From Streptomyces sp. rh34 (lineage in GTDB: Bacteria; Actinomycetota; Actinomycetes; Streptomycetales; Streptomycetaceae), in contig NZ_NTGZ01000026.1 in assembly GCF_002551245.1 (NCBI RefSeq), positions 1-45,341 on the forward strand: a DNA stretch of 45,341 nt. The letters are read 5' to 3'. The notes beneath the pieces were generated by a model. The model was not told the DNA's origin, searched no databases, and saw only the letters and a program-made list of their open reading frames with translations. The translations under genes and the position numbers were made by a program. Of this stretch, positions 1 through 8,852 are shown in pieces. Each line of letters starts with the position of its first letter. Position 1 is the stretch's first letter.

Positions 1-18
1 GATGTGTATAAGAGACAG
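1..18. other. Tn5/Nextera mosaic-end adapter remnant (not genomic)
   Basis: The first 18 bases match the Tn5 transposase mosaic end AGATGTGTATAAGAGACAG used in Nextera libraries, lacking only its first base. Translated in different frames it gives the well-known contaminant peptides MYKRQ and MCIRDS on the plus strand and LSLIHI on the minus strand. It marks an untrimmed contig end, so real sequence begins at about base 19. Confidence 0.95.
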
Positions 19-1029
19 CGCGAGGGCCGCGCGGGCGGACCGGCCCGCCTCGGCGGCGGCGCGGCGGGCCGGGGCCCACACGGAGTCGCGCAGGAAGTGG
101 CCGACGGGGGTGCACACGGTGCGGTACGCCCAGGAGACCGGTGCGCCGATCAGGTACCGGGCGATCGTGGCGAGGGCCCGGCCGACGGCCCGGGAGAGGT
201 ATCCGGCGATCCGCCAGGCGACCTCGAACGCGGCGGCGGTCTCCCGGCCGATCGGGGCGAGGATCCGGCGGTACGTCCAGGAGGCGGGGGCGACCAGGAG
301 GGTCATGACCAGCCAGGCGAGGGCGATGCCCAGCCCGCGTCCGGTCGCCGCGGTCCCCCGCCAGAGCTGACCCAGCGCCCAGGCGGTGCCCTGCCACAGC
401 CTGCCCAGGACCCACGCCGCGCCGAGGCCGAGGGGGGTGAGGACGGCCCCGTACAGCCACACCACCGGGACGATCAGGCCGTAGTGGACCACGGGGACGA
501 TCACGTACCGCCACAGAGCCGCGACCGGCAGGACGAGCAGGGTGGCGAACAGCCAGGCCAGGCCGGTTTTGAGACCGCGTGCCGCCGGGGCCAGCAGGGC
601 GGTGCCGATCCACCGCAGGCCGTGGCCCAGCGGGGTGAGGACGGCCCCGTACAGCCATACGGCCGACGTGGCGATCCCGTAGCGGGCGACGGGAACGATC
701 ACGTACCGCCACAGGCCGATCCAGGGCCACAGGAGGAGGGCGACGGCCAGCCAGGAGGCGGCCCTGCCCAGTGGTGTGAGGACCCAGGTGTACAGCCAGG
801 TCAACGGGGTCCGTACGAGGGTGTCGAGGAGCCATGCCAGGGCCCGGCCCAGCGGGCGCAGCAGGACACGGTCGGTGGCGTGCCAGAGCGCGGTGAGCGC
901 GTCCCAGACCATGCGGACGGGCAGGACGAGCACCAGGACCACGATCCGCACCGGGATCCTGATCAGCGTGGTCAGGATGGCTTCGCCGGGCTCGTACCCC
1001 TGAGGATCCTGGTGCTTGCCGTAGTCCAT
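19..1029 (-). CDS. Repeat-containing hydrophobic membrane protein, 3' end missing (contig edge)
   Basis: An open frame runs on the minus strand from ATG at 1029 to the left edge with no stop. About 337 genuine codons remain before the adapter. The protein is unrecognised. It is rich in Trp, Leu, Val and Ala and looks like a membrane protein with many hydrophobic segments. A module of the form W-x-Y-x-x-V-L-T-P-L-G recurs near residues 78, 125, 191, 251 and 300. A larger 66-residue unit is duplicated: LWRYVIVPV occurs near 106 and 172, and WLYGAVLTPLG near 125 and 191. The DNA shows the same 198-bp period. No clear Shine-Dalgarno precedes the ATG, and an in-frame TGA lies 15 nt upstream of it, so the start is in this region or slightly inside. 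It follows the radical SAM gene on the same strand. Function unknown; the existence of the gene is well supported by codon pattern and repeat conservation. Confidence 0.8.
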
Positions 1030-1042
1030 GCCGTCAAGGACG

Positions 1043-1080
1043 CGTCAGGCCCGGTCCGGGGTTGCCGGCCGGGCCTGACG
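1043..1080 (-). terminator. 12-bp inverted repeat between radical SAM gene and membrane-protein gene
   Basis: Perfect 12-bp arms (1043-1054 and 1069-1080) with a 14-nt loop lie 43 nt after the radical SAM stop and just before the next ATG. It could end or attenuate transcription, since the downstream gene is on the same strand and starts only 13 nt after the hairpin. No T tract follows, which is common in Streptomyces. Confidence 0.55.
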
Positions 1081-1123
1081 TCACCGTGTCGTCACACGGG
1101 ACACGCTCGGAACACGCGAGGGG

Positions 1124-3052
1124 CTACTTGTTGACGACACTGAGCGGCAGGAGCTTCTTGCCGGTCGGGCCGATCTGGATGTCCAGGTCGAGCTGCGGGC
1201 AGACGCCGCAGTCGAAGCAGGGGGTCCAGCGGCAGTCCTCGACCTCGGTCTCGTCGAGCGCGTCCTGCCAGTCCTCCCAGAGCCAGTCCTTGTCCAGGCC
1301 GGAGTCGAGGTGGTCCCAGGGCAGGACCTCCTCGTAGGTGCGCTCGCGGGTGGTGTACCAGTCGACGTCGACCCCGAACGTGGGCAGCGTCTTCTCGGCA
1401 CAGTTCATCCAGAGGTCGTAGCTGAAGTGCTCGCGCCAGCCGTCGAAGCGGCCGCCGGACTCGTAGACCTCGCGGATGACGGAGCCGACGCGGCGGTCGC
1501 CGCGCGAGAGGAGTCCCTCGACGATGCCGGGCTTGCCGTCGTGGTAGCGGAAGCCGATGGAGCGGCCGTACTTCTTGTCGCCGCGGATCTTGTCGCGGAG
1601 CTTCTTCAGCCGGGCGTCGGTGTCCTCGGCGCTGAGCTGCGGGGCCCACTGGAAGGGGGTGTGCGGCTTGGGGACGAAGCCGCCGATGGAGACCGTGGCG
1701 CGGATGTCGTTCTGGCCGGAGACCTCGCGGCCCTTGGCGATGACGTTGACCGCCATGTCGCCGATCTGGAGGACGTCCTCGTCGGTCTCGGTGGGCAGGC
1801 CGCACATGAAGTACAGCTTCACCTGACGCCAGCCGTTGCCGTAGGCGGTGGCGACGGTCCGGATCAGATCCTCCTCCGAGACCATCTTGTTGATGACCTT
1901 GCGCATGCGCTCGGAGCCGCCCTCGGGGGCGAAGGTGAGGCCGGAGCGGCGGCCGTTGCGGGTCAGCTCGTTGGCCAGGTCGACGTTGAACGCGTCGACG
2001 CGGGTCGAGGGCAGCGAGAGGCCGACCTTGTCCTCGGTGTAGCGGTCGGCGAGGCCCTTGGCGATGTCGCCGATCTCGCTGTGGTCGGCGGAGGAGAGCG
2101 AGAGCAGGCCGACCTCCTCGAAGCCGGTCGCCTTGAGGCCCTTCTCGACCATCTCGCCGATGCCGGTGATGCTTCGCTCCCGCACGGGGCGCGTGATCAT
2201 GCCGGCCTGGCAGAAACGGCAGCCGCGGGTGCAGCCGCGGAAGATCTCCACGGACATCCGCTCGTGCACGGTCTCCGCGAGCGGGACGAGCGGCTGCTTG
2301 GGGTAGGGCCACTCGTCGAGGTCCATCACCGTGTGCTTGGAGACCCGCCACGGCACGCCGGACCGGTTGGGCACGACGCGGCCGATCCGGCCGTCGGGGA
2401 GGTACTCGACGTCGTAGAAGCGCGGGACGTAGACCCCGCCGGTCTTCGACAGCCGGAAGAGCACCTCGTCACGGCCGCCGGGGCGGCCCTCGGCCTTCCA
2501 GGCGCGGATGATCTCGGTGATCTCCAGGACGGCCTGCTCGCCGTCGCCGACGACCGCGCAGTCGATGAAGTCCGCGATCGGCTCGGGGTTGAACGCGGCG
2601 TGGCCGCCCGCGAGGACGATCGGGTGGTCGACGTCACGGTCCTTGGACTCCAGCGGGATGCCCGCGAGGTCCAGGGCGGTGAGCATGTTGGTGTAGCCCA
2701 GCTCGGTGGAGAAGCTCAGCCCGAAGACGTCGAACGCGCCGACGGGGCGGTGGCTGTCCACGGTGAACTGCGGCACGTTGTGCTCGCGCATCAGCGCTTC
2801 GAGGTCGGGCCAGACGCTGTACGTGCGCTCGGCGAGGACGCCCTCGCGCTCGTTGAGCACCTCGTAGAGGATCATGACGCCCTGGTTGGGGAGTCCGACC
2901 TCGTAGGCGTCGGGGTACATGAGGGTCCAGCGGACGTCGCAGCTGTCCCACTCCTTGACGGTGGAGTTCAGCTCACCGCCGACGTACTGGATGGGCTTCT
3001 GCACATGCGGGAGCAGAGCTTCGAGCTGTGGGAAGACCGATGCGGCAGACAT
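1124..3052 (-). CDS. TIGR03960-type B12-binding-like radical SAM protein
   Basis: The 642-residue protein carries the radical SAM cluster motif C274-x3-C278-x2-C281 (in GCTRGCRFC), preceded by an N-terminal region resembling a cobalamin-binding fold. Near the C-terminus is a second cysteine group (C612, C615, C618 in CFDCGVCPQ), typical of the TIGR03960 family. In actinobacteria this family usually lies beside a DUF2344 partner and an RNase E/G gene; those are not seen here, since the contig ends after the next gene. The ATG at 3052 has AAGG about nine bases upstream. The spacing of 52 bp to the CYTH-CHAD gene suggests the tail of one long operon. The substrate of the family is not established, so only the cofactor chemistry (4Fe-4S, SAM radical) is supported. 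Confidence 0.9.
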   Translation of the reverse strand: MSAASVFPQLEALLPHVQKPIQYVGGELNSTVKEWDSCDVRWTLMYPDAYEVGLPNQGVMILYEVLNEREGVLAERTYSVWPDLEALMREHNVPQFTVDSHRPVGAFDVFGLSFSTELGYTNMLTALDLAGIPLESKDRDVDHPIVLAGGHAAFNPEPIADFIDCAVVGDGEQAVLEITEIIRAWKAEGRPGGRDEVLFRLSKTGGVYVPRFYDVEYLPDGRIGRVVPNRSGVPWRVSKHTVMDLDEWPYPKQPLVPLAETVHERMSVEIFRGCTRGCRFCQAGMITRPVRERSITGIGEMVEKGLKATGFEEVGLLSLSSADHSEIGDIAKGLADRYTEDKVGLSLPSTRVDAFNVDLANELTRNGRRSGLTFAPEGGSERMRKVINKMVSEEDLIRTVATAYGNGWRQVKLYFMCGLPTETDEDVLQIGDMAVNVIAKGREVSGQNDIRATVSIGGFVPKPHTPFQWAPQLSAEDTDARLKKLRDKIRGDKKYGRSIGFRYHDGKPGIVEGLLSRGDRRVGSVIREVYESGGRFDGWREHFSYDLWMNCAEKTLPTFGVDVDWYTTRERTYEEVLPWDHLDSGLDKDWLWEDWQDALDETEVEDCRWTPCFDCGVCPQLDLDIQIGPTGKKLLPLSVVNK

Positions 3053-3104
3053 CTCGCGAACCTTCGTGAGCCGGCAGGGGTGACCATCCAGCGTACCCCG
3101 GTAC

Positions 3105-4631
3105 TCAACGCTTCAGATCCGCGCGCAGTCCGGGAGCGCAGGCGCGGGCCCAGACCTCGGGCAGTTCGCGCTCCCGGGCCTCGGCCGCGGCCTCCTCCTG
3201 CCCGTACAGGAGTCCCCAGGTGAACGCGGTCTCCCCCGCCGCGTGCGACTGGATCGCGAGCATGCGCAGGGCCTCGCGGGCGACGACGCTGTCCTGATGG
3301 TCGCCGAGGACGGACTGCACGGCCTTCACACGCTTGGCGAAGCGCTTGGCGGGCTTGCCGAGCGCGGGGCGGGCCGTCTCGCCCGCGTACCGGGCGCGTT
3401 TGGCGGCCTTGCGGGCCTCGTGCATCGCCGTGTCCCGCCCGGGGCCCGGCGGTTGCTCCAGAGCGTGGCTCATACGGCGCGCGAGCTTCTTGTAGTCCTT
3501 GAGGACCGCCCGCGGCAGGGCCTTCTCCGGCGCGCGGCCGGCGGCGGGGCGCAGGGGCGGGTCGGCGATCAGCGCGTCGAGGGCGTCCAGGAGGTCCAGA
3601 TACCGCTTCCCGTCCAGTACGTCGATGATCCTGCGGCGCGATCCGGTGCGGCGGGCGGCCGACCAGGCGCGCATGCGGCCGCGCACCGGGCCGAGCGTCA
3701 GGGCGGCGGGCAGGGCGTCGACGCGGGAGCCGAGGCGCTCGTCCAGGACCTCCTGGTCGCGGTCGAGGCCCAGTTCGGCGGCGAGCCACTTGAGCTCCGC
3801 GCCGAGGGGGTCGGTGACCTCGCGGTCGAGGAGTCCCCGGTGGGTCTTGAAGGTGCTGCGCAGCCGGCGGGTGGCGACGCGCATCTTGTGCACGGAGTCG
3901 GGCAGGTCGCGGCGGACGGCGGGGTCGAGGTCGACGATCACGCGGATCTGTTCGCGTACGTAGGCGAGGACGTGGTCGCCCGCGGTGTGGAGCGCCGGTT
4001 TGCCGTGGCCGGTCTCGTCGCGACGCGGTGTCGTCTCCTCCAGTGCCCTGGCGAGCTTGGAGGCGGATGTGGCGGGGCGCACCCCGGCCTTGCGCAGCCG
4101 CTTCTCGACGGCGTCCAGGATCGCGGGGTCGCCGTCGTCGGCCAGCTCCACCTCGATCTCGGTCCAGGCGGCCGTGGTGCCGGTCCCCTCCCCCGCGAGT
4201 CGCTCGGCGCGGACCCGGTCGACGCTGACCTCGGCGAGGAGGGCGCCGTCGGCGGCGGTGAGCCGGTGGACGTCGCGGGCGGAGAGCAGCCGGACGACGG
4301 GGGCGATCTCCGCGTGGCGGACCCGGGAGCGCAGGAGGGCGGCCAGCGGGGGCGGCAGGGCGTCGGCGAGCGGCTCGTGGATCTCGTCGCGGATGCCGGT
4401 GGCGACGGGGAACTTCAGGTGCCAGCCCTCGTCCGCCCCGCCGGTCCTGCGGCGCAGGGTGAGGGCGTCGGCGGCGAGGCGGAGGTCGGCGGTGTCGTAG
4501 TAGACCGCGTCGAGCTCGGTCAGGCCGTGGTGGGCCATCCGGTCGACCCCGGCCGCCCGGGTCAGGTCGGGCAGCCGGGTGTCGTCGGTGGCTTCGTACT
4601 TCCGCTCGATCTCGCGCTTGGTGTCCGCCAT
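3105..4631 (-). CDS. CYTH and CHAD domain protein
   Basis: The 508-residue product starts with a CYTH (triphosphate tunnel) domain, shown by the ExExK signature E7-I-E9-R-K11 and by basic and acidic strand motifs to about residue 200. A C-terminal CHAD helical domain follows (about 220-500), with the conserved stretch HKMRVATRRLR beginning at H248. CYTH domains bind or hydrolyse triphosphates or inorganic polyphosphate; CHAD domains bind polyphosphate. A polyphosphate-related role is therefore likely but inferred. The frame stays open far upstream (to 5708), but that extension is the shadow of rodA. ATG 4631 gives the correct family N-terminus. It lies 29 bp after rodA, so it is probably cotranscribed with the cell-wall genes. 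Confidence 0.92.
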   Translation of the reverse strand: MADTKREIERKYEATDDTRLPDLTRAAGVDRMAHHGLTELDAVYYDTADLRLAADALTLRRRTGGADEGWHLKFPVATGIRDEIHEPLADALPPPLAALLRSRVRHAEIAPVVRLLSARDVHRLTAADGALLAEVSVDRVRAERLAGEGTGTTAAWTEIEVELADDGDPAILDAVEKRLRKAGVRPATSASKLARALEETTPRRDETGHGKPALHTAGDHVLAYVREQIRVIVDLDPAVRRDLPDSVHKMRVATRRLRSTFKTHRGLLDREVTDPLGAELKWLAAELGLDRDQEVLDERLGSRVDALPAALTLGPVRGRMRAWSAARRTGSRRRIIDVLDGKRYLDLLDALDALIADPPLRPAAGRAPEKALPRAVLKDYKKLARRMSHALEQPPGPGRDTAMHEARKAAKRARYAGETARPALGKPAKRFAKRVKAVQSVLGDHQDSVVAREALRMLAIQSHAAGETAFTWGLLYGQEEAAAEARERELPEVWARACAPGLRADLKR

Positions 4632-4660
4632 GTACGGACACCTACCCGCGTGCGCCGGGT

Positions 4661-5854
4661 TCAGGCGGACATCGGCCGTTGCACCCGGATGGACTGGAGC
4701 AGCCCGATCGCCACCCAGACGGCGAACATCGAGGACCCTCCGTAGGAGACGAAGGGCAGCGGCAGTCCGGCGACCGGCATGATGCCGAGCGTCATGCCGA
4801 TGTTCTCGAAGGACTGGAAGGCGAACCAGGCGATGATCCCGGCGGCGACGACCGTGCCGTACAGCTCGGTGGTCTCGCGGGCGATCCGGCAGGCGCGCCA
4901 CAGGACGACGCCCAGGAGCACGATGATCAGTCCCGCGCCGAGGAAGCCCAGCTCCTCGCCGGCGACGGTGAAGACGAAGTCGGTCTGCTGCTCGGGCACG
5001 AACTGACCGGTGGTCTGGGTGCCTTCGAAGAGCCCGGTGCCGGTGAGTCCGCCGGAGCCGATCGCGATACGGGCCTGGTTGGTGTTGTAGCCGACGCCCG
5101 CCGGGTCGAGCGCGGGGTTGGCGAAGGCGGCGAAGCGAGCGATCTGGTAGTCGTCGAGCAGGCCGAGCTGCCAGATGGAGACGGCTCCGGCCACGCCCGC
5201 GCCGAGGAGGCCGAAGACCCAGCGGTTGGAGGCGCCGGAGGCCAGCAGGACGCCGAGGACGATGACGGCCATGACCATCACCGAGCCGAGGTCCGGCATG
5301 AGCATGACGATGGCCATGGGGATGGCCGCGAGGCCCAGCGCCTTGGCGACGGTCCGGTGGTCGGGGTGGGCCTGGTCGCCCGCGTCGACGCGGGCCGCCA
5401 GCAGCATCGCCATCACGAGGATGATGGTGATCTTGGTGAACTCGGAGGGCTGGATCGAGAAGCCCGCGGGGAGCTTGATCCACGCGTGGGCGCCGTTGAC
5501 CGTGGTGCCGAGCGGGGTGAGGACCGCCAGGACCAGCAGCACCGAGATGCCGTAGAGGACCGGGACGGCCCCGCGCAGCGTGCGGTGGCCGAGCCAGATC
5601 GTGCCGATCATCAGGGCGAGGCCGATGCCGGTGTTGAGGGCGTGCCTCAGGAGGAAGAAGTACGGGTCGCCCTGGGTGAGGTGGTCGCGGTTGCGGGTCG
5701 CGGACCACACGAGCAGCGCGCCGAGGAACGAGAGCGCGAGCGCGGCCCCGAGCAGCGGCCAGTCCAGCCGCCGCGCGAGGGAGTCGCGGGCGGTCAGCTT
5801 GGCCCAGGAGCCCTCGTCCGGGCCGTAGCGGGAGACGGAGAATCCACCTGCCAT
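4661..5854 (-). CDS. rodA: RodA-type SEDS peptidoglycan glycosyltransferase
   Basis: The 397-residue polytopic membrane protein belongs to the FtsW/RodA/SpoVE (SEDS) family, which polymerises lipid II into glycan strands. Family features seen include the segment NGAHAWIKLPAGFSIQPSEFTK, here spread over the middle of the protein, and the C-terminal GGSSM motif near the last transmembrane helices. The start ATG overlaps the pbp2 stop by one base (TGATG), which suggests translational coupling. RodA works in complex with the cognate class B PBP encoded just upstream. In Streptomyces coelicolor the homologue in the mre cluster has been called sfr. The longer frame up to 6202 only reflects the PBP2 gene read in another frame. 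Confidence 0.95.
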   Translation of the reverse strand: MAGGFSVSRYGPDEGSWAKLTARDSLARRLDWPLLGAALALSFLGALLVWSATRNRDHLTQGDPYFFLLRHALNTGIGLALMIGTIWLGHRTLRGAVPVLYGISVLLVLAVLTPLGTTVNGAHAWIKLPAGFSIQPSEFTKITIILVMAMLLAARVDAGDQAHPDHRTVAKALGLAAIPMAIVMLMPDLGSVMVMAVIVLGVLLASGASNRWVFGLLGAGVAGAVSIWQLGLLDDYQIARFAAFANPALDPAGVGYNTNQARIAIGSGGLTGTGLFEGTQTTGQFVPEQQTDFVFTVAGEELGFLGAGLIIVLLGVVLWRACRIARETTELYGTVVAAGIIAWFAFQSFENIGMTLGIMPVAGLPLPFVSYGGSSMFAVWVAIGLLQSIRVQRPMSA

Positions 5855-8076
5855 CAGGGCTGCCTCCCGTTCGACGCCGGCGATCCGGTGAGTCCGGGCT
5901 GGCCTCCGGGCGGCAGGGGCAACTGGGGCTCCTGTCCGCCCGGCTGCTGCTGGGGCTCGGCCGGAGTGGGGTCGTAGGGCTTGACCTCGGGGGCGTAGAT
6001 CGAGCCGTCGGGCTGGATCTTCGGCAGCGCCTTCTGGGGCTTCGGCAGCAGGGCCTTCTTCTTGTCCTGGTTGCCCTCGGCGTCGAGGCCGTAGAGCGCG
6101 TCGTAGATCTTGCGGACGGCGGGCCCGGAGGAGCCGGAGCCGGTGCCGCCCTGGGAGATCGTCATGACGATCGTGTAGTCGTCGGTGTAGGTCGCGAACC
6201 ATCCGGTGGTCTGCTTGCCGTACACCTGGGCGGTGCCGGTCTTGGCCCGCATCGGGATCTTGTCCTGCGGCCAGCCGCCGAACCGCCAGGCGGCGGTGCC
6301 GCCGGGCTCGACCACCGAGCGCAGCCCCTTGTCGAGGTCCTTGATGGTCTGGGCGCTGACCGGCAGCTTGCCGCTGACCTTGGGCTTGATCTCCTGGACG
6401 CTCTTGCCGTCCGGGCTGATCACGGCCTTGCCGACGGTGGGCTCGTGGAGGGTGCCGCCGTTGCTGATGGCGGCGTAGGCGGTGGCCATCTGGATGGGCG
6501 TGACCAGCACGTCACCCTGGCCGATCGAGTAGTTGATGCTGTCGTAGGCCTTGAGCTGGTTGCCTTCGAGGCAGCTCTCGTACGCGATCTGCTGGACGTA
6601 GGTGCCGCCCTTCTTGCCCTCCTTGCACCAGGCGTCCTTGTTGGCCTCCCAGAAGTCCTGCTTCCACTGGCGGTCCGGGATGCGGCCCTTGACCTCGTTG
6701 GGCAGGTCGATGCCGGTCTCGGCGCCGAGCCCGAAGTCACGGGCGGTGCGGTAGAACCAGTCCTTGGCGTTCTTCTTCGGCTTTATGCCGCCGTCCTTCG
6801 CCCACTCCTCGTGGCCGAGACGGTAGAAGACGGTGTTGCAGGAGTACTTGAGCGCGTCGCCGAGGGTGATGGGACCGTGCCCCTGGGACTCGAAGTTGGC
6901 GAAGGTCTGGTTGCCGAGGCTGTAGGAGCTGCTGCACTGGTAGAGGTCGTCGAAGTCGTGACCGGCGCGCACGGCGGCGCTCGCCGACACCACCTTGAAG
7001 ATCGAGCCTGCGGGGGCCTGGCCCTGGATGCCCCGGTTCAGCAGCGGGTAGTTGGACTTCTTGCTGGTGAGCTTGGCGTACTGCTTGCCGGAGATGCCGC
7101 CGACCCAGTCGTTGGGGTCGTAGTCGGGCTGGGAGGCCATCGACACGATGCGGCCCGTCTTGGACTCCATCACGACGACGGCGCCGGAGTCGGCCTCGTA
7201 CTTCCGGCCGGTGATCTTGTCGGTCTCCTGGCGGACGGTCTTCATCGCCTGGGCGAGCTCGTACTCGGCCACCGCCTGGACCCGGGCGTCGAGGCTGGTG
7301 ACGAGGCTGGAGCCGGCCACCGCCGGGTCGTTCTCCGCCTCGCCCATGACGCGGCCGAGGTTGTCGACCTCGTAGCGGGTGACGCCCGCCTTGCCGCGCA
7401 GCTCCTTGTCGTACGTGCGCTCCAGGCCGGAGCGGCCGACCTGGTCGGAGCGGAGGTAGGGCGACGGGCCGTCCTGCGCCTTCTGGATCTCCTCGTCGGT
7501 GACGGGCGAGAGGTAGCCGAGGACCTGTGCGGTCCTCGCCTTGCCGGGCGCGGCGTAGCGGCGTACGGCGGTGGGTTCGGCGGTGATGCCGGGGAAGTCC
7601 TCGGCGCGCTCGCGAATCTGGAGGGCCTGCTGGGTGGTGGCCTCGTCGGTGACCGGGATCGGCTGGTAGGGCGATCCGTTCCAGCAGGGCTGGGGGGTCT
7701 TGGAGTCGCAGAGGCGGACCTTGTCCCGGACGTCCTGCGCCTTCATGTCCAGGACGTCGGCGAGGCGGGTGAGGACGCCGACGCCGTCGTCCTTCATCTT
7801 CAACAGCTCGGTGCGGCTCGCGGAGACGACGAGGCGGGTCTCGTTGTCGGCGAGCGGTACGCCGCGGGCGTCGAGGATCGAGCCGCGCACGGCGGGCTGG
7901 ACGACCTGCTGCACCCCGTTGCCCGCGGCTTCGGCGGTGTACTCGTCGCCGTTGCGGATCTGGAGGTACCACAGGCGCCCGCCGAGGGTGAGCAGCAGCG
8001 AGAAGACGAGGACCTGGATGACGATGAGCCGGATCTGGACCCGCTGGGTCCGCCCGGTCTCGGGAATGTTGCTCAC
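5854..8076 (-). CDS. mrdA: Penicillin-binding protein 2 (class B transpeptidase)
   Basis: The 740-residue enzyme cross-links peptidoglycan together with RodA. It has one N-terminal membrane anchor (about residues 16-38), a PBP dimerisation domain, and a transpeptidase domain with all three active-site motifs: S358-IF-K361, S412-C-N414 and K612-T-G614. A proline- and glutamine-rich tail of about 60 residues follows the catalytic domain. The GTG start at 8076 has an AGGGGG ribosome site nearby. It is downstream of mreD after a 99-bp gap and overlaps rodA by one base. The context of mreBCD and rodA identifies it as the elongation or spore-wall PBP rather than the division PBP (FtsI). Confidence 0.95.
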   Translation of the reverse strand: MSNIPETGRTQRVQIRLIVIQVLVFSLLLTLGGRLWYLQIRNGDEYTAEAAGNGVQQVVQPAVRGSILDARGVPLADNETRLVVSASRTELLKMKDDGVGVLTRLADVLDMKAQDVRDKVRLCDSKTPQPCWNGSPYQPIPVTDEATTQQALQIRERAEDFPGITAEPTAVRRYAAPGKARTAQVLGYLSPVTDEEIQKAQDGPSPYLRSDQVGRSGLERTYDKELRGKAGVTRYEVDNLGRVMGEAENDPAVAGSSLVTSLDARVQAVAEYELAQAMKTVRQETDKITGRKYEADSGAVVVMESKTGRIVSMASQPDYDPNDWVGGISGKQYAKLTSKKSNYPLLNRGIQGQAPAGSIFKVVSASAAVRAGHDFDDLYQCSSSYSLGNQTFANFESQGHGPITLGDALKYSCNTVFYRLGHEEWAKDGGIKPKKNAKDWFYRTARDFGLGAETGIDLPNEVKGRIPDRQWKQDFWEANKDAWCKEGKKGGTYVQQIAYESCLEGNQLKAYDSINYSIGQGDVLVTPIQMATAYAAISNGGTLHEPTVGKAVISPDGKSVQEIKPKVSGKLPVSAQTIKDLDKGLRSVVEPGGTAAWRFGGWPQDKIPMRAKTGTAQVYGKQTTGWFATYTDDYTIVMTISQGGTGSGSSGPAVRKIYDALYGLDAEGNQDKKKALLPKPQKALPKIQPDGSIYAPEVKPYDPTPAEPQQQPGGQEPQLPLPPGGQPGLTGSPASNGRQP

Positions 8077-8175
8077 GCGGTGCCCCCTGGGGTGGTCCTG
8101 CTGGGGGTGCGGGGGTCGTCCCCCGGGAAATACAGCCTCACGGAGCGCCCCCGGCCTCCTCGGTCGCGTACGGCT

Positions 8176-8841
8176 TCACAGTCGCTTGACCCCCTTGATC
8201 CTGCCCGCGCGGGCGGCGCGGTTGCGGGCGGCCTTGACGCGCAGCCCGCCGCGCTGGTTGCCGATCCGCAGACCGGTGCCCGAGGCGAGCCAGCCGGCGG
8301 CGACGTCGTTGCCGCCGGAGGAGGCCTCGGCGAGCGGATCGTTCTCGGTGCGTCTGGCCAGCGCCATGATGAGCGGCACCACGAAGGGCGCCAGCAGCAG
8401 GTCGTAGATCGCGGCCGTGAACAGCAGGCTGCCCAGGCCCACATGGCGGGCGGCGGTGTCGCCGACGAGCGCGCCGACGCCCGCATACAGCAGGGTCGAG
8501 CCGATCGCGGCGGAGACGACCACGGCCATCGGGGCGAAGGCCGACTTCAGCTGCCCGTTCTCCGGCCGGGCCAGGCCGGCGAGGTAGCCGATGACGCAGA
8601 GCACCAGGGCGTAGCGCCCGGCGGCGTGGTCGGCGGGCGGGGCGAGGTCCGCGAGGAGGCCCGCGCCGAAGCCGATGAGGGAGCCGCTGACCGGCCCGTA
8701 CACGAAGGCGAGTCCGAGGACGGTGAGGAGCAGCAGGTCGGGGACGGCCCCGGGGAGCTGGAGGCGGGCGAGGACGGAGACCTGGACGACGAGGGCGATG
8801 ACGACCAGAACGGTGGAGAGCAGAGTCCGGTTGATGCGCAT
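8176..8841 (-). CDS. mreD: Rod shape-determining protein MreD
   Basis: The 221-residue membrane protein has about five to six hydrophobic helices, starting with RTLLSTVLVVIALVVQVSVL. It also has the central pattern GLAFVYGPVSGSLIGFGAGLLADL typical of MreD. It connects MreC and MreB to the wall-synthesis enzymes in the membrane. The C-terminal 60 residues are hydrophilic and basic, an extension beyond short bacterial MreD proteins. Its ATG lies 11 nt after the mreC stop, consistent with one transcript. Confidence 0.93.
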   Translation of the reverse strand: MRINRTLLSTVLVVIALVVQVSVLARLQLPGAVPDLLLLTVLGLAFVYGPVSGSLIGFGAGLLADLAPPADHAAGRYALVLCVIGYLAGLARPENGQLKSAFAPMAVVVSAAIGSTLLYAGVGALVGDTAARHVGLGSLLFTAAIYDLLLAPFVVPLIMALARRTENDPLAEASSGGNDVAAGWLASGTGLRIGNQRGGLRVKAARNRAARAGRIKGVKRL

Positions 8842-8852
8842 GGGGATCAGCT

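Noticed and set aside
2..1134. Plus-strand open frames at the left end (122 and 376 residues)
   Set aside because: They begin inside the adapter and are antisense to the repeat membrane protein; composition is Gly/Arg/Asp-rich with no ribosome site.
4632..5708. N-terminal extension of the CYTH-CHAD frame
   Set aside because: It is a shadow of rodA; the ExExK signature begins six residues after ATG 4631.
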